Assembly (NCBI GenBank): GCA_016584305.1
Contig: JACEEZ010022880.1
Location: 629,370 to 693,369 of the forward strand
Origin: Chionoecetes opilio
Taxonomy: Eukaryota; Arthropoda; Malacostraca; Decapoda; Majidae
DNA length: 64,000 nucleotides
Reading direction: 5' to 3'
A model generated the notes under the pieces. That model ran no database searches, was not told where the DNA came from, and saw nothing but the letters and a program-made list of their open reading frames with translations. The stretch's first letter is position 1. Each line of letters begins with the position of its first letter. A program made the position numbers and the translations under genes. Of this stretch, positions 11,053 through 25,200 are shown in pieces.

Positions 11053-11640
11053 GGACATGAATGATGACTGTAATCAAACCTATACATAACTGATTAGGTA
11101 GCCTTTCTGAAGTATTAAGCAGAACATTGTCTTCCAGTTTGTGTGATACTGTAATTTTAAGTAACTTTTAAATAAGATGCTACAGAGGTATATTTACCTG
11201 AATCTCTTATTTCAATAAATAAATTTTATGAGCATTTCCTCGGTAGCTTTGACATTCATTAAACTCAGATACATTTCGAAATGGAAACTGCAAAGTTAAT
11301 GGTACTGAAAAGTATGTTGAGGCAACTTTCAGTAGCCCGAAAGGCAACTGTCAACACCATATGGTATTGCTGCACACATGCTCACTGAGAATATGATTTT
11401 CCAAAAAAAAGGTGACCAATTAATTGTAGATTGAGAAAATGTTAAAGAATTAATTTTGGTGTTTGATAGCTTTAGGATGTAAGAGAACCAATTGTAGCAC
11501 TTTTGTCACCTGTATGCATTTTTCCATTTGTTGTTAGATTATAAAAACCGCAAACAGATTTGCCAAGGTGGACTAGAATTTCCTAGCTCCATAATGATGT
11601 TCAATATAGAAATAAAGTGGTAAAAAAAAAAAGACATTTT
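11053..11640. other. No gene seen downstream of CCT5
   Basis: AT-rich sequence with no recognised motif or repeat. Confidence 0.4.
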
Positions 11641-11646
11641 ACTAGT

Positions 11647-11656
11647 TTTATTTATT
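11647..11656 (-). promoter_or_regulatory. Probable CCT5 polyadenylation signal
   Basis: On the minus strand this reads AATAAATAAA, two overlapping canonical AATAAA hexamers, about 140 bases after the CCT5 stop codon. A T-rich stretch follows at 11622-11632, as expected for a downstream element. Confidence 0.6.
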
Positions 11657-11792
11657 TCTCAAGCTTAGTATAGGTAGGTTTCATACCATGCATTGTATTA
11701 GAAGTGCAAAAAAATCAAGATTATATCAGATCACCAGTTCTCGGGCAAAGTAACTATTTCAGAGGTGTTAGCCAGTAACTATATCAGAGGAG

Positions 11793-11923
11793 TTAGCCAG
11801 AGTAGGATTCCCCAGGTGTGCGGATGTCATCAATCTTGAGAATCATCTTCACCAGCTGAGTAGCCAAGAGGATCTGCTGCTTCTTGCTGTGAAGGGTCTC
11901 GATGACATGCTGAGTCTTCATGT
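11793..11923 (-). CDS. CCT5: CCT5 exon 5 (last coding exon)
   Basis: Encodes the split Asp 500 and residues 501-542 ([16 protein letters not shown] ... [12 protein letters not shown]), then TAA at 11793-11795. The acceptor is TTCACAG|AC. The MILKIDDIR core is characteristic of the family's C terminus; the short tail after PGES differs between species. Confidence 0.95.
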
Positions 11924-12978
11924 CTGTGAATCATTAAATTCATGTTCAAATTTTTACTACAATAAAATGGTGAATAAATATGAATATTACAATAGTCTTA
12001 AACATGTGAAGGCCTAGTTTCAATGGTACTCGTAATATCCATTATTCATGAATATTTGGAGGAGGTGAAAGGAGACCGGTGTCACGAGGCAAGTTTACTC
12101 CCAACTAGTTCTTCAGGGGAACTGAGGAACTTCCATGCTGGCATGCCATATGTAAGACAACTGAGATAGTGTGGCCCGTCACGCTCGCTGATAGGGGGAA
12201 CACATCCTATGTCAAGAAGCAGCTCCTATTGGACCACGCGTTCCCCTCCCTATGTCACGAGGCTTACTGATGTGAACTATAGACACACAGATAGTGCTGT
12301 ACAATGCTCCCAAGGCCTTTCCTATTTGTTTGTTTAAGGCAACTTTTCAGTCCTGATGCACCATCCCACTTCAGCAGGTGCCCTCCTTTGTCTATATCCA
12401 CCAGGGCACTGGACATACTGTCCTGTACACAGGGGAGTCTCACATCCGCCCTGTGTTCTTTTATTTTGGTGGTGGGATGGTGCAACGATGCTGAAAAGTA
12501 CAGTCACACTGAAAAGACCCCTGCAAGAGAAGTGTGGACACCAGGATCAGAGAACACAGGGTGGAGGTGAGACACCACCACCCTTCCAGTGTCCTGGTGA
12601 ACCATACAGATAAATAAGAACACCTGGTGAAAAGGACGATGCAGTGGTACTGAAAAGTTACCTTAACAGATGAATTTAAAGGCAGCAATGTACACTCAGA
12701 CGTTTCTGCGAGAAATATCCCTCAAAAACTCACCCCAAACTACCTGGCGTGTCACCTCTTTATCTTTTTAAATGCCTTATCAAAGGTCACTTGATAGCAG
12801 AAGGGAAACACACACACACACACACACACACATCTCTCATAGTCGGACGAACGGATAAGGAGAGAGAGAGAGAGAGAGAGAGAGTGTGTGATCAGACATG
12901 TTTCTTATCACTGGCAGTCACCGATCTACGGGTCTCACCTTTACAATTAAAACAAATAAAATAGCCATCATATCACAC

Positions 12979-13026
<48 letters not shown>

Positions 13027-13196
13027 TAACATTTTATTAGCATTGGAAGACACTTATATCACCTCACTCTAACTCTCTCTAATAAAGTTATCTTCACTCA
13101 TAACTTTCACCACCACCTACAGTCATCACACACACACACATTTACTCTGTTTTGACAGATAGAAAAGAAATAATGGTAGTAGTATGAGGAAGTTAC

Positions 13197-13272
<76 letters not shown>

Positions 13273-16200
13273 CTACTTAAACACTTGGGATCTTATTTAG
13301 AGCTGCCCACGGGAGTCATATATGAAAATCCAGTAGGTCATTTATACACCACAATTTTCTCCCAATAAGAGAAATAATACGTCCTAAATTCCCCCTAAAG
13401 TCCTTAATTCTCCTACAAATCTGCCTCTATTTTTCCTGCCGCGGTCAATTGACCCAATCACCCGCCACCTCCCCCCCCTCTCTCCTCCATCCTTTTGTGA
13501 CCTATTTGTAAATTGTTCTTCACCATTAACTCTCTCTCTCTCTCCTTCCATCTCATTCGAGAGAGAGAGAGAGAGAAACAGTTGTTTTGTATTTATTCAA
13601 TTTTTTGTATTATCATTATTTTACTTATTTTATAGCAATGACGCGGGACACGAATATTTTTCCCTCAAACACGTTAGGTTACGGTTAGGTTAGGATATAT
13701 AGGTTGCCTTAAAATTTTCCTTACTAACTTTGTGTGGGAATCACAATGAGGGTATTTTCAAGAAAATCCTATGGTTAGTTTCGGAGCTACAGCCAAGCGT
13801 AGAGGGCCGTGCACCAGTGCAAACCTGTCTGGGAAAAATATTTCCCGTGACAGGATGGACTTGCTGGGTGGGGGAGCCTCTGTGTGGAAGAAGAAGGAAG
13901 GCAGGCTTATCTCTACTTCTACCCTCTCTCTCTCTCTCGCTCATGGCATTGGACTGCAGTGGAAAGGAATGGGCATTTCCTCTCGGTCGTATTATAGTTT
14001 TCCTCCCATTCAGCAAAATATACAAATCAGCGTTAAAATAGTGTTCTCATTATTATTGCAGTTGATTTTCTTCCAATAATGATTATGATAACTTGTTCCG
14101 TTATCCACCCCCCCCCCCCCGCCTTTCTCTCTGTATTTTCTTTCCTCCTCATCCTTTCCTTTTCCTACCGCGGTAATATGACCCTATCTCGCGCCTACCC
14201 CCCTCTCTCTCCTGCCCTCGCTTCCTCCCTGTTTCTCTACTTTCTTTCCGCACTCAAATTTATATTAGTCTTATTATATTAGGTGGTTCTCTGTTATATA
14301 TATTTGTTTTATAATTCTTCTCCATTAACTCCTCTCTCTCTCTCTCTCTCGTCAGAGTATCAGATACACAGATGTGTGTGTGTATTCCCCTTCTAATATC
14401 TAGGACCGTCGATAAGGCATTTAAAAGGAAGTGACACGCCAGGAGGTTTGGGGCGAGCGGATTTTCGCCGGGCTATGGCGGGGAGTGTACATCAACGTGA
14501 CTCCATTGGTGCAGGTAATGAACGCACCTCATGCCAACCAGGTCTATTTCTAACTTATCTAAAATGTTGCAAGTATTTATATTTGTTTTTATGAATGGCT
14601 ATATAATGGAAATGAAAGCTAAAGTGGGCAGTTTAGGTGCAATAATGAGAACATATTGAGTGGGTTGGTATATGGTTGCATGTCTGCAATGACAGTGTTG
14701 CTAGCAGAAAGGGAGAGGAAGCTTCATAGTAAGACAGGGTTCCCCAAAGTTATCAATATCGACAGGTCGATAAATGTTTGCGTGGTCAAAAGGGTCAATA
14801 AATACCAAAACGTTTGATGAGGTTGATCAAACATTTGGTTTTGGTAGCTGACATAATGGGAAATGAAGTAATTGCAAAGGTTCACGAAGAAAAGGACCTG
14901 GGAGTGATAATGCAAAATAACCTACATCCAGAAAAACATATAAAATATTTAGAAATACGTACAGAATGTTGAAGAATATTAGTGGCATTTCATTATATGG
15001 ACAAAAATATGATGAAAGATAATTACTACAATGATCCGACCAAAAATGGAATATGCTGCAATTGTGTGGTCCCCATATAAAAAGAAGCATGTGAAAAAGT
15101 TGGAATGGATACAGAGAATGGCAACAAAGATGGTGCTACCAGAGCTAGAAGAAACTTATTTATGAGGAAAGGTTGAGAGATAAAACTAGCAACACTTGAG
15201 CAAAGAAGAGAAAGAGGAGAAGGAGACTTAATAACAACTTTTAAACTGATAATTAAGATGGAAGAAACAGACGAGAGAATGCTGACTCGGAAGCAAAGAG
15301 AAGATCGATACACAAGACATACAAAAAATTAAGAAAAGGGAGATGCCTAAACAACATAAAGAAGTACAGCTTCCCTCATAGAAATGTAGAAGTTTGGAAT
15401 GGACTAAATAAGGAAGTGATATCAGCAAAGAATGTGCACCAGTTGAGAGAAAAACTGGATAAGTGTAGATACGGAGACGGGACCACACGAGTGTAGCTCA
15501 GGCCCTGTAACACACAAGTAGGTAAATACACGCACGCACACACAAACACACACACACCGTGTATATTATATAATAAATACTTTGGGGTCGATGAACTGAA
15601 AAAGTTAGAGTCCTGCTGTAAGAGAAGAAAGCTGAAAGTAAATGCTTGAATAACAGAGTGATGGTTTTCAAAGGAATGGAAGAAGAGGTAATTAACTTTA
15701 CTAGACCTTATTGAGTGAGTGTGGCAGTAGTGGGCACTGGGAAGATGTGAGGTATTTATTGTTGGAAGGGGAGAATAAAAGTGAAAGTCAAGTATTTTTG
15801 GGAACAGTATTATGCAAACATGAGGATATGGATCACTTGCAAGTGATGAAAGAGAATAATGAGTTCATAGGTGTTATAGTCTAGGGTATAGTATTCTTGT
15901 GCCATTTTTAATGCATGGATCGTTTAGTTTATTAACTCGATGCATTAGTTAAGCTTAGACGCATTAGTTAAGCTTACATGCTGTGGAATTGAGTTACCCG
16001 AGAGGGGCTTTTGAAGTGACAAGATATGATGGTATGAGCATTGAAAGCATGTATTAAAGTTGTGGGATGAGTGTATGCATATGGAGTGAAGTGATGAAAT
16101 GGGTGGAAAGCTGTAGCTTCTTTAAGGGGAATGTCCGGCTAGAAATATGAAAATAATCGGGAAAAATTATAAATACAAAAAAATTCCTGAGCAATGGCAG

Positions 16201-19200
16201 CACCTTTAGTAGTATAATTCCAAAGTTTTAGCGCAAAATTCCTTATAGTTCCGTAGTTATAGATGATTCCCCCACCCTACCCAGTGCCCACCCTATATCA
16301 CGCGACATCCTGGAGAGATGTGTCCGTGGGCTGACACAGAACGCAAATGAGAGCTTCCACAGCAAGATGTGGTCACGGGCACAGAAAGCTAAGTTTGCTG
16401 GTTTCAAAAGACTATCTTTTGTTGCAGTCAGCAATATTGGACCATAACTTCGGTTATCAGAAGGCAAGCCTCCTGAAATCCTTCAAAATCAACACAAAGG
16501 CACTAAGAAAATCCCTCTCACAACAAGATAAAGAAAGAAGAAGGCACAGCAAAGGCAAGCTACAACCCAAAGCCAAAAAGAAAGAACAAACATCTGGAGA
16601 CTATGCACCTGGGACTTCTAAGTTCACATAATTTTCCTAGCCAGTGAGGAGTCTGGGCAACTCTGAAGAAATAATACCTTGCCTTGAGGGAGGGCAGGGG
16701 GGACTAGGAGCCTGATTTGCTATAAATACATGTGAATTTCTTATCAAGATGTAAATAATCCTAAAAAAAACAATAAAGTATACCTGAAATCACTTCATGT
16801 TTTGCCATTCCAGGTGTGCGATCGCTGGACAAACTTCATCGGCCCGTATCTCAAAACATAAGTTTTCTACGTGATCAAAATTTTTTTTCTCAGCAAGTAT
16901 TTAGTTGATTGCATTGAAACAAAAACTAAGAGCAAGAACAATCATTGCTCTCCTCATGATGGTTACGTTCTTTTTTTTATATCTATGAAATATGATCCGT
17001 TTGATTTTTTGTCAAAAAAAATATTTTTTTTTCAAATTAAAAAACCATAAAAAATCACAGGAGGCAAATAACAAAAAATATTGTAACAGAGAAATGAACA
17101 CCACTATGACGTGTCTTAGCCATAATATTTTGAGGGGGGGGGGGGGGAGCAATAATAACGGAGAAATAGCACTTTGAAAATTTAGAAAGGGGTGAAAGGG
17201 CACGGAGAGGAGGGGGGCTAGAAAGGGGCTTGGGGTCTAATATTGATGTACATGTCACTACTACATAACATGACTATCACAGTGATTCACGCATATTTAA
17301 TGCAGATATGGCATATCCAATTCTAGCCGGACGCTCCTCTTAAGATGGTTTGAGGCACATATGAAAAGATCAAGATAGAAGGGTTTGTAAAAGATTGATG
17401 TATGAAATCAAGGGTCCTAGCAGGTGAGGAAGATCACCCGGAAGGTGGAAGGATTAGGTAAGGCAATATGAGTGAAAGACATGATAGGGGAAGAGGAGCT
17501 TGTATAGGTGATGAGTGGATGTTTGGATAGGGAGAGATGGTGGAGGTTCTGCTGTGGCCACCTCCTCAAAGGATGTTCCTGAGGGGAATCAAGCATCAGA
17601 GCTAAGGATAATTCTGTTCTGCTCTACAGTTCTGACATCTTGTTCCCCACAGGGACATTACACAAGGGGGTGGCCATAGGAGATGAGCTTCCCCTCCCAT
17701 CCTCCGTTCAAAACCCTCTTTCCCTGGCACCTCAATCACTCATATATGAGTGATTGAGGTCCACCTCAGTATGAGTGAGGAGGTGATCCTTCCACATTCC
17801 AAGTGGTCTTCCTCTCGCACTAACACCTTCAATTTCACTTATTTTTTCAGAAACTTCAGTCTATCCTTTCAATGTGTCCAAACAATCATATAATACTTTT
17901 CACCCATACCACCACTCAAGAAAAAATTGTTCTGCATCATAGTACTCACCACACGTTCCATTATGATTGCAATCAATGCCTAATGCTGGATTCTTCTCAG
18001 CAACTTGTCTTGCTTTGCAGTCAGAAAGAGTGTAGATGGGAGAGAGGCCAGAATTCTCAGCTAGGGCCATGGGAATACTTTCCAGGGCATCAGCAAATGC
18101 ACGGAATGCATACTGCTCCAGGGTCGAGATCTGTGGAATAATACCATTGCTCATATTAGCCACATTAAATACTGAATACAACTGGATGATAATCTTCACT
18201 AATGAATACATGCATGCCAAATTTTGATCATGAATGCAAGTTTCACTGAGACCACTTATTACACTGAAATAAAATTTACATAACATAAATTATTTGGATA
18301 AGCAGCCTACCTTATCAGCCTCCTCATATACAGCCAAGGCACAGGATACTTCAGAAGCACCACCACCATAGACAATCTTGTTGTTGCGCACCAAGTTCCT
18401 CACAACACACAGAGCATCATGAATGCTACGCTTAGCTTCTTCAATAATCATCTTGTTACCGCCACGGATGAAAATGGTAACAGCCTTGGTGTTGGGGCAT
18501 TCCTCTATCACCAGCATCTTGTCTTTGGTAGTGCCAAAAGAAAGTTCTCGTACTTTGCCGCATGTTCCCAGCTTCTCCGGTGACAGCTCTTCAAAACGCG
18601 GAACAATGCGACCATTTGTAGCGATGGCGATGAGCTCAATTTCTGGACCTCCTACCCACCTCACTGCTGGCAGCTGCTTCTGGAGGAGGAGGTGGTTAGC
18701 TTCATCATCAAAGCCCCATTGGCAGATTGCAAGGTTGGCTCCTGCAGCTTTGACTTTGTCCACCATTTCAGTGAACTGTTTTTGTTCGTACTGGTAGAGA
18801 GCATTGTACTCCTCCACAGTGCTCACTTCCAGCTTGTGTTTGGTCTTGGGTTTTGGGGGCTCAAAGGGGCAGGTGAGGATGGCCATCTTGACATCCTTGA
18901 GTTCCTTCGGCATCTGTGGGTGGGAGAAGTCCTTGTCTACTACCACTCCCTTCACCAGCATAGTGTCTTCCAGCTTCCCTCCAACCTTGCCCTCAACCTT
19001 GATGAGCTCAAAGTTAACATCTCGAGTTTCCATGTCGGCTACGGCCATGACTGCATTCACGGCTATTTCAGCCATCTGCCGGTGACAGCGGTTGATGATC
19101 TTGGACCCTAGTGTGGTCATTGCCGTTAAAATCAGGGGTTCTAAGTTGTTAGCATCAACAGGAAACTCTTCGGCAATTCTTTCCAGATTTTCAATGGCTT

Positions 19201-22200
19201 TCTTAGCAGCCAGTTCATAGCCATCAGCAACTCGTATGGGATGGATGCCCTTGTCCAGTAAGTATTCAGCTTTCTCCAACAGCGCTCCAGCCAACACTGA
19301 AAATAATTAATGATCATTTGGTAATATGAATTTCCCATGGTGATATTTTTTTTCATAAAACATGTCTACTCAACAGGTAGGGTGGCACATAACATACAGC
19401 AGATTAATCTGCTTTTTATAATAATCCAGGGAAAGGAAGGGCATAAATAATCCAGATAAATATTCTGTAAGCAGTCATCTCAAAATGATTTTACAAACAC
19501 ACTTAAGTCTGCTACATCACATAAAATAGACATTGCTGAATGAAATAACTGAACTTATCTCTTGCTTTAGCAAGATGCTGACTAACAAGACAATGGAACA
19601 ATAAAATAAAAAAGCACATGCCTTACATTCCTGGTTAAAATTGTACAATCCAGACAATGATTACAAAGTGTCAAATGCCTAACAGGAGCAAGGCTCACGT
19701 TCACCAAGGTCCATCATTTGCCAGGCAAAGTTATTTTCAATACAATGTGTAGAGATAAAGATTCATAAAAAAAATTACCATAGATCTAATAGATTATTGG
19801 CATACTAATACATGAACTAACATAACTCTCAATATGCGTGGCCTCTTCCTGTCAAGCTGCGATGAACATGTATGTAATTAATATTTTCATTGAAAAACAT
19901 GTCTGCAGGTATATATATATATATATATTTTTTTTTACATCACAAAGGACTGGCCAAGGGCAAAAACAAAAAAGTAACAAAAAGCCCGCTTAGTTGCTAG
20001 TCCCTATAAAGGAGACAGTAAGAGAATATAAAAAGGAGGGGTGGGCCAATTTAGTTCGGGAGGTGTCTTGTTACTCCTCACTCGAAAACATTTAAGTCGT
20101 AGACAAGAGGAAAAATAGAAACAGAAAGAGTTCCATAGTTTACCATTGAAGGAGATAAAAGAGTGAAGATACTGGTTAATTCTTGCATTAGGGAGATGGA
20201 CAGAATAGGGATGAGAATGAGTAGAAAGTCTTGTGCAGCGAGGCCGCGGGAGGGGGGGAAGCATGCAGTTAGCAAGTTCAGAAGAGCAGTGAGCATTAAA
20301 ATAACGGTAGAAGATAGCAAGAGAAGCAACATTGCGGCGGTGATATAAAGATTGAAGACAGTCAGTCAGAGGAGGGGAGTTGATGAGACTAAAAGCTTTT
20401 GACTCGACCCTGTTTAGGAGAGCTGTGAGTGGATTCTACCCAAACATGCGAGACATACTCCATACATGGGCGGATAAGGCCCCTGTACAGAGCAAGCAAC
20501 TGGGAGTGAGAAAAAAATGGACGCAAATGCCACAGCACACCTAACTTCATGGAAGCTGTTTTTGCAAGAGATGAGATGTGAGATATCGAGTTCAGATTTT
20601 TTGTAAAGGATACTCCTAGTATGTTCATTGTAGACGAGGGAGACAGTTGAGTGACATTGAAGAAGAGGGGATAGTTGTCCGGAAGGTTGTCAAGTTGATA
20701 GGTGAAGAAATTAAGTTTTAGAGGCATTGAACAAAACAAGGTTTGCTTTGCCCCAATCAGAAATAATTGAAAGATCAGAAGTTAGGCGCTCGGTGGCATC
20801 TCTCCGTGAATCACTTAGTTCCTGTTGAGTTGGATGTCTAATGAATGACGTTGAAAAATGCAGGGTAGAATCATCAGCGTAGGAGTGGATAGGACATTGA
20901 GTTAGACTTAGGTCATTAATGAATAATAGAAAGAGAGTGGGTGATAGGACAGAACCCTGAGGAACACCACTATTGATAGACTTCAGAGAAGAACAATGTC
21001 AGTCTACAGTAGCTGCAATAGAACGGTTTGAAAGGAAACTTAAGATGAAGGAGTAGAGAAGGAAAGAAACCGAATGAGGGTAGTTTAGAAATTAAAGATT
21101 TGTGCCAGACTCTATCAAATGCTTTTGATATGTCAAGGGCAACAGCAAAAGTTTCACCGAAACCCCTAAGGGAGGATGACTAAGATTCAGTTAGGAAAGC
21201 TAGAAAATCGCCAGTAGATCGCCCTTTATGGAAACCGTACTGACGATCAGATAGAAGATTGTGAGCAGATAGATGCTTAAGAATCTTCTTATTAAGTATA
21301 GATTCAAAAGCTTTAGAAAAGTAGGAAGTCAAAGCTATAAGACGGTAGTTTGAAGGATTAGAACGGTCACCCTTCTTAGGAACAAGTTGAATGTGAGCAA
21401 ACTTCCAGCAAGAAGGAAAGGTGGAAGTAGATAGACAGACAGAAAAGTTTAACCAGGCAGGGTGCAAGCACAGAAGCACAGTTTTTGAGAACAATAGGAG
21501 GGACTCCGTCAGGACCGTAATCCTTCCGAGGATCTAGGCCAGAAAGGGCAAAGAAAACATCATTACGAAAGATCTTAACCCCCTCGCATTCTGTAATTAT
21601 ATTTATGAATTCTTGCTCGTGGTAGCCCATGGGAGAGGCCCTCAGAAGGGCTTTTTTACGTGTAAAAAAGTTTACTTTCCAGTGTATTTTTTTCCAATAC
21701 CAAATACTCTTTATCAGTGTAAATGTTACTGTTCTCTTATGATGTTTTTTCTATAAGATTATCGTATAAAAAACTATAAAGCACACAGAATAAATGCCAT
21801 TATGAGACTGAATGAATAAAAATAAAAATTTGCATAAACTAAACATTTCTAGCGAAACAATCAAATTTTTTTTTTCTAGATTTTTTCAGCAATGTTATAT
21901 GATAGTTTTAAGTTTTGTTTCACTGTGTAGAACTCCTGAAAACAAATAAAATGAATGTAAGCTTTTAGTTATATGTCAAAAACCTTTTTTTTGGCGAATA
22001 TTTCTTGAATATTTTATCAAGATACTTTGATCCTATCTAGACACTTTGCAAGTACCAACTACAAGGTTATCGACGATACAAAGCGCCACCACACCAGGAC
22101 GAACTTGGTGGACTCAAACCGCTGACCGAATGTGCAGGGACGCTGCACACGCGAGCTCACGGCTCTACCAACCATGCTACCCTGACAGCTATATTTTATC

Positions 22201-25200
22201 AAACACCCAATTATTACGGACATACTAGTATGTTCCCACCTTCTTTTCTCGAAACTTTTCTCACTGAAGTATTTTTTCTATGTATACATTATATATGACG
22301 TTTTTCATCGGCAGTTCTGTGATGTCTTCAGAATATTCGTATCTGCCATATTTCCTGAGATATATCCGTGTAAACTTGACCAACTACTAGCAGTGAAATA
22401 TTATTTACAACCTATATATTTTGGTTAGTTGGTCTGGAAAATATGCACTAAAGTTGTTTAGATGATATATCCACACTGTAAAGACAAGAATGCCACTAAG
22501 AGATAGTTTCTAGCCTCAATATTTTTGGTGATGGAGAATTTTTGAGCTAAACCCCATTCTCCTCTGCCCTGATAGTCATCGCCTTCCGTCTCACGTTTCC
22601 AATATTTTATGAAATATTGTTCGCCGCATCATAACAGACGCTCCCATAAGGGAATTCTGAAAATGTATTCTATAATTCTATAGCAGCCTAGTAACTTCCG
22701 AGAGATATCCTACATATGGCAGCTTGTTTAAAGCACGGGCAGTCTATCAAGACCGTTGAGGAATGTTCAGATGCCACTTGTCAATTATAGACGAAGCATT
22801 TTGAAAAGGATCGCCTCACTCCCCGCGAGTAATTTGAACAGACGCGCGTTGGTATAACTATCATTATTTTCATAATGGGTGACAAGAAAGACCTAACAAA
22901 GGAGCAAATTAAAGTTATTGTTACCCTACACAAGGCAGAGAGGCCAGAGGAAGAAATATCAAGGATTGTGGGTGTTACGAGGAAATGACTACTACTACTA
23001 CTAGCAGTTGTGGTGGTGGTGTCAGGGTGTAGCAGTGGTGGTGGTGGCGTCAGGGTGTAGCAGTGGTGGTGGTGGTGTCAGGGTGTAGCAGTGGTGGTGG
23101 TGGTGTCAGGGTGTAGCAGTGGTGGTGGTGGTCAGGGTGTAGCAGTGGTGGTGGTGGCGTCAGGGTGTAGCAGTGGTGGTGGTGGTGTCAGGGTGTAGCA
23201 GTGGTGGTGGTGGTGTCAGGGTATAGCAGTGGTGGTGGTGGTGGTGTTGTTAGGGTGTAACAGTGGTGGTGGTGGTGTTAGGGTGTAGCAGTGGTGGTGG
23301 TGGTGTTAGGGTGTAGCAGTGGTAGTGGTGGTGTCAGGGTGTAGCAGTGGTGGTGGTTGTGGTGTTAGGGTGTAGCAGTAGTGGTGGTGGTGTTAGGGTG
23401 TAGCAGTGGTGGTGTCAGGGTGTAGCAGTGGTGGTGGCTGTGGTGGTCAGGGTGTAGCAGTAGTGGTGGTGGTGTTAGGGTGTAGCAGTGGTGGTGTTAG
23501 GGTGTAGCAGTGGTAGTGGTGGTGTCAGGGTGTAGCAGTGGTGGTGGTGGTGTTAGGGTGTAACAGTGGTGGTTGTGGTGTTAGGGTGTAGCAGTAGTGG
23601 TGGTGGTGTTAGGGTGTAGCAGTAGTGGTGGTGGTGTTAGGGTGTAGCAGTGGTGGTGGTGTTAGGGTGTAGCAGTGGTGGTGGTGGTGTTAGGGTGTAG
23701 CAGTGGTGGTTGTGGTGTTAGGGTGTAGCAGTGGTGGTTGTGGTGTTAGGGTGTAGCAGTGGTGGTGGTGTTAGGGTGTAGCAGTGGTGGGTGTCAGGGT
23801 GTAGCAGTGGTGGTGGTGTCAGGGTGTAGCAGTGGTGGTGGTGGTGTTAGGGTGTAGCAGTGGTGGTGGTGTCAGGGTGTAGCAGTGGTGGTGGTGGTGT
23901 CAGGGTGTAGCAGTGGTGGTGGTGGTGTCAGGGTGTAGCAGTGGTGGTGGTGGTGTTAGGGTGTAGCAGTGGTGGTGGTGGTGTTAGGGTGTAGCAGTGG
24001 TGGTGGTGTCAGGGTGTAGCAGTATGTGGTGGTGGTGGTGGTGGTGGTGGTGTCAGGGTGTAGCAGTGGTGGTGGTGGTGTTAGGGTGTAGCAGTGGTGG
24101 TGGTGTTAGGGTGTAGCAGTGGTGGTGGTGTTAGGGTGTAGCAGTGGTGGTGGTGTCAGGGTGTAGCAGTGGTGGTGGTGGTGTTAGGGTGTAGCAGTGG
24201 TGGTGGTGTTAGGGTGTAGCAGTGGTGGTGATGTTAGGGTGTAGCAGTGGTGGTGGTGGTGTCAGGGTGTAGCAGTGGTGGTGGTGTCAGGGTGTAGCAG
24301 TGGTGGTGGTGGTGTCAGGGTGTAGCAGTGGTGGTGGTGGTGGTGTTAGGGTGTAGCAGTAGCAGTAGTGGTGGTGGTGGTGTTAGGGTGTAGCAGTGGT
24401 GGTGGTGGTGTTAGGGTGTAGCAGTGGTGGTGGTGGTGGTGTTAGGGTGTAGCAGTGGTGGTGGTGGTGTTAGGGTGTAGCAGTAGTGGTGGTGGTGTTA
24501 GGGTGTAGCATTATATTGTTTTGGTCATATGGTGCCGATCAAAGTCAGGAATTTCAAAATTTTGCTCATCAAACACAGATCACCGTGTAATAGTTTCGTT
24601 GAGCAGCTCAGCGAAATTTGCTCATTGAGCAACTGCTCACTGAGCAAAACAGTGCTTGTGTAATAGCGGCTTAAAGGTCTTCATTTCGCTGGTTGTGGTT
24701 GTAGGCGAGACTACAGCAGGAAAACAACATGCAATTGCATAACGGTTGTGATCATAGACTACAATTATGTACAGCCCATTTACTTAGCATAACTTCCCCC
24801 CTGTTATGCAGTTTCCTTTTAGCCATAAAGAAGTAATACACAGCAACTTACCTACAACTCCCGTCGTGCCATCACCTATCTCATCATCTTGAGACTGAGA
24901 AAGTTGCACCATCAGCTTGGCAATCTGATGTTCCACATCCATCATCTTCAGGATGGTGGCACCATCATTAGTGACAGTGATGTCACCATCAGGATTCACC
25001 ATGAGCTTATCCAGACCTTTGGGACCTAATGACGTGCACAGGATGGAGGAAACACTCCGGGCTGCCAAGATGTGGGACTGTAATACAAAAGTAGGTGTCA
25101 ATCTTCATAAGGTAATATCATTATTCAATTTCAGCACTTTTCCCATTCACAGCAAGGCAAACCCCACACAGTAGATGAACAGTAACCAACTCGCGTGAGG

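Noticed and set aside
14735..15600. hAT-like element surrounding the LINE at 14830
   Set aside because: The two proposed ends match only in short words and no 8-bp duplication was found.
18692..19111. Plus-strand open frames opposite CCT5 exon 3
   Set aside because: Shadows of the strongly conserved minus-strand exon; no motif of their own.
19141..19356. Alternative minus-strand frame through the exon 3 acceptor of CCT5
   Set aside because: It is the wrong frame of exon 3 extended into intron 2; the AG acceptor and family alignment fix the exon start at 19296.
23001..24511. Regular repeats resembling a CRISPR array
   Set aside because: No unique spacers; units are contiguous and vary by GGT triplets. 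The genome is eukaryotic.
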